A stretch of DNA of 64,000 bases from Aphidius gifuensis (lineage: Eukaryota; Arthropoda; Insecta; Hymenoptera; Braconidae): contig NC_057791.1 in assembly GCF_014905175.1 (NCBI RefSeq), positions 5,828,001-5,892,000 on the forward strand, written 5' to 3'. Position 1 is the stretch's first letter, and every line of letters begins with the position of its first letter. The translations under genes were made by a program, and so were the position numbers. Shown piece by piece: positions 12,563 to 25,469 of this stretch. Under the pieces are notes generated by a model. The model worked only from the letters and a program-made list of their open reading frames with translations, did not search any database and had not been told where the DNA came from.

Positions 12563-15500
12563 TCAAGCTTTCTCGCTTGATTCTTCATGACCCTCTTTGA
12601 GTTGAACAAGGAATGATGTAAGAGCTAATACAGCACAACCATGACCCAACATTTCAGCTTTATCGGGGCAACTTAGCCATGCCAAAAAAACCTTGTCTGA
12701 CACTACTCTAGATTCATAAAGTTTATCAACTATCATGCTTAAAACACCTCGAGGATTTTCCAATTTATAATTAAAAGCAGTGAGGGCATATAAACATTGA
12801 AGTTCAAGTTCTTGATCCTTGTTAACATAACGTGCAATGAGCGGTAAAAAGTAATCAAGTTTTAGACGATTTGCTTTGTATGATGAATTTTCTAATGGTT
12901 CAATAACTGTTTCAAGTACTGATGCAAAAAGTATTCTTATAAATTTTGGTTTTTTAGAACCTTCTTGTCCAATACTTGCTGTTATCCAACTTGTTATATT
13001 ATCAAAATCATAATCACGTAATAATTTTAATAATTGTTCATTAATTTGTTCATATGCCAATTCTATACTACTTGGTATATTTTCTGTTGCATCATTCATT
13101 AAAAATTGTAAATTATATTGTTCAACAATATCATCTGGATTTTCAAGTGATGTATCAACTAAATCAGTCAATTTAATACCACTTGCATTCCATTTTTCAA
13201 TAATTGTTGATGGACCTTCACTTTCTGCTAATAATCTCAGTAATTCACCAACAAGTTTACCAACTAAACCAATATTTTTTAGTACTGATGTTGTACGTAC
13301 TAATTCATTCAATGGATGAGCACGACGAATTACTAATGGTTTTAGTATTTCAGCAAGGTAAGTCCAGAATACAGGTAAATCAATGAAAAGGTTTTTTGGT
13401 AATTCCAACAATTTATCAAATCTGCAAAGATGAAAGAAGTATGTAAAAATTATGGTAAAAAAAAAAAAAAGGAATATTCTAATAGAAATATTTAATATTT
13501 TACTTACTCGGATTGGAATAATGAAAGTGGGAACATATTGTTGATGATCATGTGTGCAAATAGACTTGAAAAGTATTCTCGATAAATTGATGCACGACCA
13601 AAAATAATATTTAACGACTCACGCATGAAATATGGATAAGTTGAATTGTCAAGCTTATTTTTCAAATGCTCCATAGATGTCTGTAATTGAAAGAAAATAA
13701 ATAAATAATTATTTAGCAGGGATGGAAATATGGATCTAAGAAGTGTTCATTATTCTTTTTAAAAAAATGAAAAAACTCACATCCACGAATGTATTAGTGC
13801 TTGAAAAAATCTTGCAACGATGAAAAATAATGACAATTTCATTCTTTATTTCATCCTCAGTGAGAATTTTTTTGTCAATCGGAATTGGAACAAGAGAAAC
13901 TACATCTTCGTTATATTTTTCTTTTGATGGTGAACCTTCTTTGTTAACTTGGTTTATTGTTATTGGATTACCTTCGACTCTTTTTGGTTTCGAGTTTTGT
14001 GCTCTTAAATCAATAACATTTTGAAGCATGAATCTAACTCTTGAGCTTATTTTATCATTATCACTTTGAGCTAATTCAGTCATTTGTGAAAAATAATCAT
14101 TAAAGATATTATTCTTTAAACTTTCACGCGTTGCACCAATTGTTTTCAATAATTCACAAAGACACTCAATATTGTTTTCATCTAGTATTGTTAATAAATG
14201 ATTGATACATGTTTTTATGAAAACAACTGTGAGCATTGTGTGGTTAAATAATTCACCGATCAATCTAATATTACCAACTGCGCGACAGTCAGCATCAATG
14301 AGTAAATCTATTAGTTTTGTTTTCTTTTTAATATCATCACATTCCTTAATTTCTTTGAGTTTAGCATCACGTGCAACTTTATCAACAGAAACACTTTCAA
14401 ACTCATGTTCACAACGCGCTACTAATAAAGTTCGAAAATTTTTTTTATCACAATTTTCTTGTTTTGTTTCATTATTTTGTCTTATATTATCATTAATTCG
14501 TATGTCGGCTAATTTTTTACACATGATTGCAGATACTGTCACGAAGTTTGGTTCATTGATAGTTTTTTCAAAAACTACATCAACAACACATTGTAATTTT
14601 TCATGAGAATTAATATCCAATGATTTAACTTGCTTAGCCAATTTATCAACATTTTCTAGTGTTAATTTATTCAATATACTTTGTACTTTTTCATGAAGTG
14701 ATTGTGTTTGAGAATCACCAATTGTACTTATCTGCCAACGTATTATTGGTTTCCCTGAATTTTCTAATTGTTGACTGTCATTTTGGCTATCTGTAAAATA
14801 TTTTATTAATTTAACTTTATCATTTTATGATTTTTCAAAGTAGATTGAAGATTACCTAAAGATTTTTCGTCTGATCTATAATTTTTTTTAGCACTAGTAC
14901 ATCTGTAATAATTTAAAAATAATGTTAATAGTCATAAAATAGCGTATCATCAAGGTATCTATATTGTTGAGATAATAATAATAAACTATTGAATAATATT
15001 ATCAATAAAAAAATACCAACCCAGGTAATTGAATTGATGTTTGTTGGTTGGTTTCCATTGAAGTTGATGTTGCAACAGCATATGGTTGTTTCATTGTATT
15101 ATCTTTGTATTTTATTGGTTCCCATTTTCGTGCTTTTAAATTAATAACATCATATAGCATAAATCTAAGTCTTGAGCTTAGTTTCTTAGGACCAGTTTTA
15201 TCTTTGGCTAATCTATGCATTTTCCCAAAATACCAACTGAAATTATTTTCCTTTGAATTTTCCAGCTTTGCACCAGTTGTTGTTAATAACATACAAAGAC
15301 ATTCAATATTGTAATCAACTGGTGTTCTTAACAAATGTTTAATACATTTATGGATAAAGGCTACTCGAAGCATTTCTCGGTTATATAATTCACCAATCAG
15401 CTTACTATTACCAACTGCTTTTCTACCTAAGCGACAATCAGCATCATTAAGTAATGCTGTTAGTTTTTGTTTCTTTTTAATATCATTACATTCCTCAATT

Positions 15501-16927
15501 TCTTTGAGTTTAGCATCACGTTCAACTTTATTAATAGCACTCATCTCGACAACGTGCGAATAATAAATTTCGAATATATGTTTTAATTTCTTGTTTTATA
15601 TCAACGACATCAATTCTCGTTTCAGACAATTTTTTTAACATAATTGTATATACTGCTGCAAAGTCTGGTTCATCAATAGCTTTGTCAAAAATTAAATCAA
15701 CTACACCTTGTAATCTTTCATGTGAATTGATATTTAGATCTTCAAATTGTTGAGTCAATTTATCAACGTTTTCTAGTGTTAATTCATTCAATATATCACG
15801 TACTTTTTCATAAATTACTTGTGTTTGAGATTCATCAGTTGTGTTATCTTTATGCACACATGTTGTTGGTATCCATGTGTTTTCTGATTTACTCGTCTGA
15901 TATTGGTAACTGTCGTTTTGCAATGTGCTATCTGTAAAATATTTTATTAATTTAACTTCACCAGTATCTATAGCAAGATTATTTACCTAATATATTTACC
16001 TAAAGTTTTATCGTCTGATCTGTAATTGCTCATAGTACTAGTACATTCTGACCTGTAATAATTTACAAGACATTAATCAACAGGATAATCGATGATACAA
16101 AAATTGATAATACAGTATCAATGAAAAAACTTCTAACCCAGGAAGATAAAATGATCGCTGTTGAACAGCTTCCAAGGAAGTTGAGGCTTTCACAGAATAT
16201 AGCTGTCTGTTGGAATTTGTTGATTCATCACAATCATCAGACTCATCATCGATTACGTTTATTCTAACTCCATCTAAAATGAATAGGAATGAATATTTAT
16301 TAATTTATCATTTTATTTTCAAGACATTTAACATGAACCGTTTTATTTATAACTTTTTTAATTACCTGTAGTAGATGTAATTTTGTCTGACAAATTTATA
16401 GGTGATGAAGTACACATGTTGCTGTAATTTTTATTATTGTTATAATTGTTATTTATTTTTTTGTTGTCATTGTTGTGATTCTCGACGTGATTAATAATTT
16501 CTGAATCAAAATTATCGTTCTTTAATTCTTCACTATCTATCTCTGATTGTTTAAAAACCTCTTCGTCTTCATCTTCATCAATTGAGTAAGCAAAGTCGTT
16601 GAATATATTATCATCATTGCTCTCAATAATATCAAGTTCACTGCCTGAAGTTTTAATGACAGTAGTCTTTTGTTGCTCTTCTAATGTTCCCGACACTTTT
16701 TGATCATCAACACACATGGAATCATTCATAAATTTTTCTCTTATTTTTTTTATGGCTTCAAATATCTCAACGCCAAGATAAGCAGATGTACGAGATACTC
16801 TCTCATCAGAGGTGTCAAAACAAAACTTATTTTTTCGTAATAGATCCCAGCTAATGTCAATCGCATCAGAAAATATTTCATTATTTCTATCCAATTCACA
16901 ACCACATTCCTCGCTTGAGTTTTCCAT
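12563..16927 (-). CDS. eIF4G-family gene C: acidic N-terminus, two MIF4G copies, MA3, W2
   Basis: Exons: 16927-16366, 16273-16138, 16052-16000, 15931-15021, 14902-14856, 14790-13781, 13680-13508 and 13421-12563. The order is acidic N-terminus (MENSSEECGC), MIF4G copy 1 (15931-15021), MIF4G copy 2 (14790-13781) running into MA3, the MA3 remainder (13680-13508), then the eIF4G C-terminal region with W2, ending near SCPDKAEMLGHGCAVLAL. The last match is to eIF4G1/3-type C-termini. The summed exons give 3751 nt, one over a multiple of three. The extra base lies in MIF4G copy 1 near 15535-15545, where the frame ending ARCRDE jumps to the one reading KVERDAKLKEIEEC. The gene is a frameshifted duplicate, or the assembly has an indel. 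No clear YxxxxL-phi eIF4E-binding motif is seen. Confidence 0.7.
15021..15931 (-). pseudogene. First MIF4G exon of gene C, frameshifted
   Basis: Two overlapping frames encode consecutive halves of one MIF4G domain: 15931 to about 15540 (RLQGVVDLIFDKAIDEP) and about 15544 to 15021 (DAKLKEIEECNDIKKKQKL, GNSKLIGELYNREML). The second MIF4G exon and gene A read through the same point without a break. Net change is one nucleotide. The splice sites at both ends are still canonical. Confidence 0.7.
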
Positions 16928-18372
16928 TGTTTAATTTTGTTGATAAATACACAATTCTATGTTTTTTATAATAACATGTGATAACTCCTAGAGGCAGAAA
17001 AAATAAAAGGTTATTTTATTTTTTTTGGCATTTGTTATTAACAATTATTAATCAATATATGACCAACATATATAATTTGTAATTACCTGTGATATTATCA
17101 TTTATATTCACTCATATACTTCAGATTGTTGGCAACAATAGCCTCCTAATAAAATTTTATAAGCTATAGCTGTAATTTCTAATACCCAACGTATTTTTTA
17201 AAATTTATTTATTTTGGTTTTCTTTGTTGTGTAAATCGATGTTAAATAATAAAATCAGTGTACACAACTGCTTTTGTTTTTGTTTTTTTAGTTACATTAC
17301 GCCGATTGGCCTAGATATAAAAGAGAGAGAGACAGACTCAATCAAATAAAAATAACTAAAATCTAAATGATAACCCCCGTAAATTAATGGAATTAATTTT
17401 ATAACTATATTATTTGATATTATTTACAACTATTTATTAAATTAAATTGTCAAGAGGTAATTGCATATGCTAAAAATTAAAAAAAAACACAGTATTAGAA
17501 TTAATGTTTATTTTATTATATAGTTTTTACAAATAATTGTTGATGCGTTTTTTTTTTATCAACATATGGACATAGCTTCTGGATGATGACTCTATATTCT
17601 CTGGTACTGATACTTTTAGCAAATCCATCAGCAGCATTACCATAACCAGGTTTATCAATGTAATCAACTCTTTTCTTTTAATTACTTTAATATTATTTTA
17701 ATAATTGGTAATTTTATTTTTATTTCAAGGTTCACAAAAGAAAGTACTCACAAATAACAAAAATGTAAAAAATTATTTGTTGCAATTGTATTATTGTCGA
17801 CGAGCTTGTTGATGCAAGTTACAAGATCTACATTTTTCAAGTACTAGCTTTTTTTTTATTCTTATGCAATTTTAAGTAAGTATCTGTAAAAAATATTCAT
17901 TTTAATTTCATGTTAATGATTGTATTATTTTTTTCTAATTTTTGTTTATTCCATTTCAAGAATACTCTTCAAGAGCACAGCCTTATCCTGAACATTAAGA
18001 ATGCAAATCATTGATTTAATTATTTCAATGAATAACAACAGAGTTAAAAAAGAAAAACAATAACACATTGCAAATAATTAGGATTATTTTTTATCTCTTT
18101 GTGAGAAAAAATAATGATACTTCTTCTGTGCAATGACCCTCGTTCAACAGTGCTTACTTAAATAAATTATAAACAAAAATTTTATTATTCCAAATGAGAT
18201 ATGAACACTTAAAATATTCCAGATACTATTTATATTGATTAAAAAAATAACAAACAAATCAACAAAGTACAAAATTCAACATTTAATTAAAATTATATAA
18301 ATAGAGGAAAAAAAAATATTTTATTTTTATCAATTTATCAGTTGAAGTGTCTGATAAGATATGAATGTAGAA
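16928..18372. other. Intergenic with eIF4G 3'-flank relic
   Basis: Positions about 17740-17800 are the reverse complement of the AACAAATAATTA region found downstream of genes A and B, so another eIF4G duplicate once lay here. At 17555-17665 the minus strand stays open and reads DYIDKPGYGNAADGFAKSI and onward. It may be a retroelement scrap but I cannot assign it. Confidence 0.4.
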
Positions 18373-18413
18373 TATATATATACATTCATAAATCTCACAA
18401 TATTCAATCAGTT
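18373..18413 (+). promoter_or_regulatory. Core promoter of the NPC2-like gene
   Basis: A TATATATATA box near 18375-18384 lies about 30 nt upstream of an arthropod initiator-like ATCAGTTG (about 18407-18414), giving a 5' UTR of about 50 nt before the ATG at 18459. Another TATATAAATAGAG lies at about 18293, so an earlier start is possible. Confidence 0.45.
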
Positions 18414-18458
18414 GTTAAATTAAAATTGACACTAGGAAAAAATTAACCGTTAATAAAA

Positions 18459-19071
18459 ATGTATTCCCTTCAAGGTACGTAGACAAAAAATTAATCTTTA
18501 TAGTCAACTTGTTAATGCATTATTTATTTTTTTTTAAATACTATTAGTGTTCATCATCATGGCGTTTTTCGTAGCAGCCTCAATACAATTTACACCTTAT
18601 CAAAAATGTAAAAGTGGTAATGCACCTTTGGCATTGCGAGTTGGTGACTGCAAAAATTTACCATGTAAATTTAAAAGAGGAACTGATGTACATGGAGAAT
18701 TTGATTTTAATGCTGGTAAATTAATTTTTATAAATATTTAATTAAATTGTATATTACTAATAAATATATATTTATTTAAAAATAAAAAACAATTTAATAT
18801 TGCAGCTGTTGATACTGATAATCTTCGTATTGAAGTTGTTGCCAAGGCACTTGGCATCACAACAAATTATCCAATGCCTGAGCCAAATGCATGTAATTCA
18901 TTAATCAATGGCAAGTGTCCAGCTACAAAAGGTGATTCATTAACGTATGGTTTAACAATGCCAGTTCTTAAGAGTTATCCAAAAGTAAAAGTACATATTA
19001 GAATGCAACTCGTTGATAAAAGTAATGTTGTACATTCATGTTTTGAAATTGATGCAAAAGTTGTATCTTAA
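18459..19071 (+). CDS. NPC2-like ML-domain lipid-binding protein, 149 residues
   Basis: Exons 18459-18474, 18548-18715 and 18806-19071 total 450 nt. A signal peptide (MYSLQVFIIMAFFVAASIQ) precedes a mature ML (MD-2-related lipid-recognition) domain. The cysteines fit the family: YQKC near the start, GDCKNLPCKF, NACNSLINGKCPATKGDSL, and a last HSCFEIDAKVV. The length is normal for secreted insect NPC2 proteins. Members bind sterols or other small lipids in a beta-sandwich. Insects carry several, used in sterol handling, immunity or chemosensation, and this sequence does not say which. No neighbouring gene is related. Confidence 0.92.
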
Positions 19072-20034
19072 AAAATATAAAATATACTTATAACAATTAT
19101 TAAATTAATCTTTTATTATTTTAAGAGTTTAGTCTAAAAAAAATACCAACTTTGATTATTTTATTCTTTTCGTAATGAAAACAATTTAATATTGAGATTA
19201 GAAATTTTAGCAAGGAGAGTTATTGATGGATGGATTCATCAATCATTTTTCAAGTGATTTTAGCAATCTTTTTATCTATCTATAGATAAAACTATATGAA
19301 ATAATTTTAAGTTATTTAAAATTTTATGGAATCAAATAATACAGTAATTTCAACACAAAAGTTTCGTTTGAAATAATTGAAATGAGAAAACGAAAAAATT
19401 ATATTTTTGCTATTACTTGGCTCTTGTTTTTTCCTTCAATGATAATTTTTTTTTTTTTTTTTTTTGATACATTAATCAATTATAGATAATCTCATCTATT
19501 GTAATTTTATATTTACGTTTTATTTTTTAAAAAATCAAGAAATTGATAATTGATAATATCAATGACACAATTCTTCTCACGTGCCAAGTATTTATCTTAA
19601 TGACAAATGATAAAAAATATTTCGAATTAACTATTTATGTATCTTAAAAAAAAAAAAAGAAATACATATTTTATTTTCTTATCAATTTTAAACTAAGAAA
19701 AATATCAAATAAATTTTTTTAATTATATATTTTTAAATATTTATCTTGAAAATAAAATGAAAAAACATATTTTTTTTTTTCTAATCAATTTTAAATTAAA
19801 ATAAACAATTTAAAATTTAAAAATAATATTTGACCTTGATGATTAAAAACCAACAAACATCAAGTATATTTTTTTTGTATTCTATTTTTTTTTTTGTATG
19901 CTTTAATTATTATTATTATTTTAAGAATATATTTATAATTTATTATTTAGGGTCGAGAAAATATAAAAATTTTGAAAAAATGATGTGTTTTTTTTTTTCA
20001 ATGAGAAATATTATTTTATAATAGAAGTTTATAA

Positions 20035-20150
20035 TTTATGGTATAGAGCTAAAATTGTAACCCATTTTTCAATTGATGCTGAAGTATGTACATTTGATTG
20101 ATAATGGATTCATGTGTTGCAAATCAATTTCAATTATTTTCACAAAATTT
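20035..20150 (+). pseudogene. Tudor-domain relic 1
   Basis: GGTATAGAGCTAAAATTGTA reads as WYRAKIV, followed by a damaged DAEVCTF and D-G-S-C-x-A-N-Q-F. This matches the better-preserved relics at 26737 and 27990. The Tudor signature Y-R-A-K-I ... V-x-F-I-D-Y-G is recognisable, but the frame is broken. Confidence 0.5.
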
Positions 20151-21061
20151 AATTTAAATGTTTATAATTTTTTTTTTCATTCAACTATATACTTATGTAT
20201 AGCTTTAGAATAAAAAAAAAAAATACATATTCCATTTTCTTCTCAATTTTAAATTAAAAAAAATATGAAATAAATTTTTTAAATTATATATTCACAATAT
20301 TTATCTATTTATTTTATAAAACTATGAAACTAATAAACATATCAAGTATGTATTTTATTAATATTCCCTTGAAAAAATCAAATTAAATTGTAATCTAAAA
20401 ATTTGATAACAAACTAAATCTAGATGATGAGCTGATAAAAATGTTTCATATACAAAAATATTAATAATTATGTAAATAAATGAAATAAACAATACAAATT
20501 ATTATTTAACATACACTTTTTATATCAACAGTTTCATTATTAGGTTCCGGAGCTTCTCTTGATATAACTACAGCTTTTTGTTTTATTTTATTTGTTATTA
20601 ATTATGTATTGTATTTTACATCATCTAATAATTGTTGATAATCTGTCATAACACTGTTGTTGACATTGTTAGTTTGTTTATTGTTGACACTTGATAGTAA
20701 CATTGTGTGGGTGTGTGTGTGTGTGTGTAAACAAAAAAAAATAATGGACATAATTAAAAATCTAAATAAAAGATGGCCCTACATATCTTATCTAGCTGAT
20801 ATCATTTTTTATATGACTTGAAGTTCGTACAAAGGGTCAAGAGAAATCGAACAAAAAAAAATAAAATTTTTAAAAATTATGTGTTTGTTAATTAAGTCAT
20901 ATTATTAATTATTTTATACATAAAAAATATTTAATTATAATGTCATAAATTATTATTAATTATCATAATTCATAATAGTTATCAATGCGTATTTAATAGG
21001 CATATCAATCGATAGTATATTTCGATTTTTTGATTAATCGTTTAACCAATTTAACGGTTTA

Positions 21062-21074
21062 TATCGATGATGAA
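21062..21074 (+). promoter_or_regulatory. Conserved TATCGATGATGAA element upstream of MATH-BTB 1
   Basis: The same 13-mer lies at 25470-25482 upstream of MATH-BTB 2, at similar distance from the ATG (159 and 176 nt), inside a wider conserved stretch. It contains TATCGAT, which resembles the insect DRE (DREF) core. Regulation by DREF is inference. Confidence 0.4.
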
Positions 21075-21220
21075 TCTTTCCTGTTGTTTCCTGTGCTTTC
21101 CTGCTTCCCATGAGGCCAAATCCCAGGAATCCCTCTTTTCCATTGTGACTCTGGCTGAGTTAAGTCATTGTGTCTAAACGAAATTTATCAGTTTAAAAAC
21201 TAATATTAATTAATATAATT

Positions 21221-22330
21221 ATGTCAGTACTTCCTGAACATACCGAGGATTCTGTTAAACATATGATGTCAACACAAGAATATGTTACTGATGTGGAATC
21301 TTGTGAATTTACATATAAATGGACAATTAAAAAATTCAGTCAGTATACAAGTGGAACAATTGAATCATCAAAGTTTTCGTCACGTTTTTCTGATTTCAAT
21401 GACGTTTGGACTCTGACAATAAATCCAAATAAAGTAGGCCAAAGAGATCGAAGAGATTATGATGGCTATTATGAATATTATGATTCCAACGGTGATATAC
21501 TAAAACCAGAAAAATATGTATCAGTACAGTTAAAACTTAAATTATTCAATGCTACTTTACCATTATTTGCAACATGTAAAATATCAATTCATCCTGATTT
21601 TTCAAAAAATATAGAATGTGGGTTTGATGTATTTTCAACAGAAAGTGAATGGATGGATTATATTACAAGAGCAGATTTGTTAAAATCATCTGATATATAT
21701 TTACAAGATGGTGATCTTAAAATTTCCTGTACTATGACAATTTCAAGAGAACAAAAAAAAAATTCTGATGTAATCTCAACATTTAAATCAACACCACAAT
21801 TGAGTGCAGACTTGAAAAAACTTTTGTTAAATGAACAATCAGCTGATGTTACCATTAAAGTGGGTAAAAAATCATTTCGTGTTATCAAAGGAATTCTTGC
21901 AGTACGAAGTCCTATTTTTGCTGCAATGTTTAATCATGAACAATTCAAAGAAAATAAAAAAAGTGAAGTTGTCATTGAGGATATTCAAGAACATGTTTTT
22001 GAAGAATTTTTACATTATATTTATACTGATGAAACAAAAAATGTTAACAAAATACCAATGGAATTACTTGAAGTAGCTAAAAAATATCAGGTTGAGCGTC
22101 TTGAAAATATATGTGAAGAAGTAATACATGGAACAATAAACTCTGATAATGTTTTAAGTATACTTGTTTTTTCTAACAAATACAATGTTGAAGAATTGAA
22201 TGAAAAATGTTTGGAATTTATAAAAAAAAATTTACAAGATGTTTTGTCAAAGGAAACATTCCAAGTTTACAAAAAAAATCATCCTGAAGTTTTTGTAAGT
22301 GTTCTTGAAACAGTTGCTGGTATCAAATGA
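21221..22330 (+). CDS. MATH-BTB protein 1 (speckle-type POZ-like), 369 residues
   Basis: A single uninterrupted exon. Residues about 20-175 are a MATH domain (CEFTYKWTIKKFSQY, FSSRFSDFNDVWTLTINP), which binds substrates. Residues about 195-305 are a BTB/POZ domain (SADVTIKVGKKSFRVIKGIL, RSPIFAAMFNHEQFKE, YIYTDE), followed by a 3-box/BACK-like helical tail. Proteins with this order, such as SPOP, are adaptors for CUL3 ubiquitin ligases. There is no basic nuclear-localisation tail like that of SPOP. The lack of introns and the divergent MATH domain fit the expanded intronless MATH-BTB families of insects. A paralogue lies 3.3 kb downstream. Confidence 0.92.
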   Translation: MSVLPEHTEDSVKHMMSTQEYVTDVESCEFTYKWTIKKFSQYTSGTIESSKFSSRFSDFNDVWTLTINPNKVGQRDRRDYDGYYEYYDSNGDILKPEKYVSVQLKLKLFNATLPLFATCKISIHPDFSKNIECGFDVFSTESEWMDYITRADLLKSSDIYLQDGDLKISCTMTISREQKKNSDVISTFKSTPQLSADLKKLLLNEQSADVTIKVGKKSFRVIKGILAVRSPIFAAMFNHEQFKENKKSEVVIEDIQEHVFEEFLHYIYTDETKNVNKIPMELLEVAKKYQVERLENICEEVIHGTINSDNVLSILVFSNKYNVEELNEKCLEFIKKNLQDVLSKETFQVYKKNHPEVFVSVLETVAGIK

Positions 22331-22706
22331 TTAATATTCATCGATTATTAATAATTGTTTAACCATAAAATTAAAAATATTCATTAGTGTTTTGTTTGAA
22401 AAAAAAAAAAAAAAAAAAACTTTCATTTTTATATATTATTATCAACAGTTCAAAATAACTTACTTCATTTTTTCTAAACATGTTTTGTAATAAAAAAAAT
22501 TATTGAAAAATAAATTTTCATCAATAGCTTTATTTTTTAAAAAACCTTATTATCCTTGTTTTTTATATGTTAAGTTATTTTTTTTTACCAAATTCAACTG
22601 TCACATATTTAAGTATTTATAATAAATAATATTTAAAACTTCATAATAATTATTATATACACATCTTTGTTAAAAAAACATAAAGAAACGTTTTATCATG
22701 TTAAAA
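22331..22706. other. Intergenic, no gene seen
   Basis: A/T-rich spacer with homopolymer runs, the likely 3' end of MATH-BTB 1. It lies tail-to-tail with the NRDE2-like pseudogene. Confidence 0.5.
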
Positions 22707-24000
22707 TTATTCTCTAGGTATATCAAGTTCTTCAGGTGTCACATGCATTCTCGAATAACATCTTGAATTTGTGTTAAATTTTGTGGTGCAATAATTGCTG
22801 CATCAATATTAATACATCTAGCCCATGGACACGAAGCAAGGCTTTCATGATAAATTTTTTCATGTCAATGGACAACGACGAATTTCACCAATATCATAAA
22901 AATAAAATACATGTTTTATATTTTTCAGTTATTTAATTATTAAATTATCAAGTTCAATTACCATGGTACCTCATTTGTGTTTTATAAAAATGCAACAACT
23001 TGTTGAGTGCTGCAGTCTTGGCGATTGGATCATCAACACAAACTGGAGATTCAAGTCGAGCTCTTCCAGCTAAATACAATGCCAAAGTTGAATAAACTTT
23101 GTTATTATATGTCCACTTTTTATACCAATATTCCAATTTGGCATTTCAGACTGTTTAAATTGAAAAAAAAAAAAAAAAACAACAAAGTATCAAATGCCTC
23201 TAAAACAACAAATCAATTTAATATATATTTTTAAAATATTTTTCTAATCTTACCTCAATACTAGCAAATACAGAAAGTAAATAAAAATTATCAGGATATT
23301 TATTCAATGCCTCGTTTAAATATTTTTCAAGAAAACAAATTTTTAATTCTTTACGTTGACAAATGAATAGAAAAAGTGATACTTGACTTTCATAAAATAT
23401 TTCCTAAAAATAAAAATGTAAATGAAATTAATTTTTAACATCATATATTCATATAAAAAAATATAAAAATTATTTACCTGAAGTTGGGGATTGTCATTGG
23501 TTTTTTCTAAACACCTATCAAATATCTCTGATTTTTTTTTTAAAATATCATTATTGATATACAAAAAATAGCAATAACAAGTAACTGCATAACAATAAAA
23601 ATTTGTATAAAAAATTGTCATTGAATTTTGTGATAATTTGGGTGAATCATTTATAAATTCATCATAACACCTATTGAAAAATAATTCAGTAAGTAAGCTA
23701 TTATTAAATTTAATATTTTTATCAATTCATCCTTTATTTTAATTATCCATTTATTGGAAAATATACGAATTCATTTGTAATGATAAAAGCCAATCTTAAA
23801 TTTACGTTTTTTCACTGTTTTAACCATTTGTAATTTATTAATCTATTATTGTTTACCTTTTTTTATCAATTAATTGATAAAAACAAGCTTAATAATAATA
23901 TAATTATGATAGTTTACCTGTTGCAATTTTGCATTATAAATGTACTGGTGTTTATCCAAAGGTATTTATCTGTAATTTTAATAAAAAAACATATTTTAAT
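22707..24000 (-). pseudogene. NRDE2-like C-terminal fragment, frameshifted
   Basis: Minus-strand exons remain recognisable: about 23970-23920 (KYLWINTSTFIMQNC), 23670-23479 (CYCYFLYINNDILKKKS), 23402-23255 (LNEALNKYPDNFYLLSVFAS), 23140-22963 (KVYSTLALYLAGRARLES) and 22890-22707 (ESLASCPWARCINIDAAI, ending MHVTPEELDIPRE). These helical HAT/TPR-like repeats and the closing TPEELDIPRE resemble the C-terminus of NRDE2, a nuclear RNA-regulation factor. The last exon has two frameshifts, one before HEKIYHES and one after DVIREC. No N-terminal part is seen upstream. The family call rests on remembered C-terminal features and is moderate. Confidence 0.5.
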
Positions 24001-24779
24001 AAGTAGTTAAATATATGTTGATATTTTTTTATAACAATAAATGATAGTATTTACTACCTCTCCTTGTTTAATAAAAAACACAGACCTTTGTCTTTGTCAT
24101 ATCATTTTGCCAAATAATTCCTGGTCATCCTACTTTTTTTTTTGCATCTGTAACATTAAATAACGATAAATTTTTTAGTTTTTACTGCTATTAATTCTAT
24201 TTTTTTTATCAATTTATTATTATTATAAAATTTGTAAATTAATATTCAATGACAAGAAAAACTAACGCTAAGTTTTTTTTTTTCACTATAATTATTTATT
24301 TATTGATAATTTTACTTTGTTTATATACATTACTTTGTGACACAAACAAAATTATAATAATACAATAAGGTTTATTGATTTGTTGTAAATGTCATGGCTT
24401 CTGTCCATGCTTGATAACTTAAAAAGTGAAAATCTTGTAACAATTGTACATATGTTTGATAGAACAGTCAACAGCTGATGAAACAATATCATCGTTACAG
24501 GAAAAACAAACAAATGTAACTTCTGATGAAGTTGAGTCTGTTATTAGTGAAGCATTCAATTATTTTAATGATATTTTTTTTCATTATTTAATAATTTTAA
24601 ATTAGCTTGACAATAATTATTTTTATAATAATAATTTGAATAATGTGATTGAATTAATTTTTTTTGAATTTTCTAAAATTTGAAAAAAAATCATCATTCA
24701 TTTTATGGAATAAAAAAAAAAATAACATTCTTGCGATTTAGAATATGAAGACAATTTTTCTATTTCCAGTTCTTGATTG

Positions 24780-24782
24780 TAG

Positions 24783-24813
<31 letters not shown>

Positions 24814-24814
24814 A
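24780..24814. repeat. (TTG)n microsatellite
   Basis: About eleven uninterrupted GTT/TTG units between GTAGTTG and TGTATTTTGC. Confidence 0.9.
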
Positions 24815-25469
24815 TTTTGCAAGCCAGCTACCTGTAATATACAAATGAGTTGCTATTATTAAATTATTACAAACATATATAAAAACATATGAAAATTAAC
24901 ATTATATTCTAAATGACTCACCTCAATAATTTTATTAATAATTAATTAATTATTAATTACATAAAAAAATTATTATAATTTTTAAGTACTAATATCAGTC
25001 ATTGACAAATGTGGCTTTTGATTCAATCGAATCAATGATTTTAAACAATCCATTGCATTATTAAGTTATCATTAAATTGCATTAATTTTTTTTACAATTA
25101 TCATAACAAAATTGAATTATTTTAATGATATTTTGTGTTTCATCATTTAATAATTTTAAATTAGCTTTACAATCATGATTTTTATAATAATAATATTAAT
25201 AATTTGAATAATGTGAATTAATTTTTTTGAATTTTCTAAAATTAAAAAAAAATCATCATTCATTTTATGGTACTGAGTTTAAATACGTTTTGGTAAATTA
25301 ATTATTTTTTTCATACACACAGAAATATTATTTTATAATAGAAAATGTTTATAATTATAATGTTCATAGTCATTCATAATTATTGTTCATAATTATTAAA
25401 GTATATAATACATATATCGATGGATTGTATAGATTTTTCGATTAATCGATTAATTTATTAAAAGGTTAT

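Larger units (their letters stand above)
19072..21220. other. Intergenic with BTB-cluster repeat and relics
   Basis: Positions 19640-20040 are a low-complexity repeat also found near 20205-20380, 26940-27240, 28240-28440 and 47690-47850. A Tudor scrap lies at 20035-20150. On the minus strand at 20540-20705 two short open pieces read SREAPEPNNETVDIK and TDYQQLLDDVKYNT. They look like a decayed gene that I do not recognise. A (GT)n tract lies at 20708-20730. Confidence 0.5.

Noticed and set aside
17555..17665. Minus-strand fragment DYIDKPGYGNAADGFAKSI
   Set aside because: Possibly a retroelement scrap, but too short and without motifs to name.
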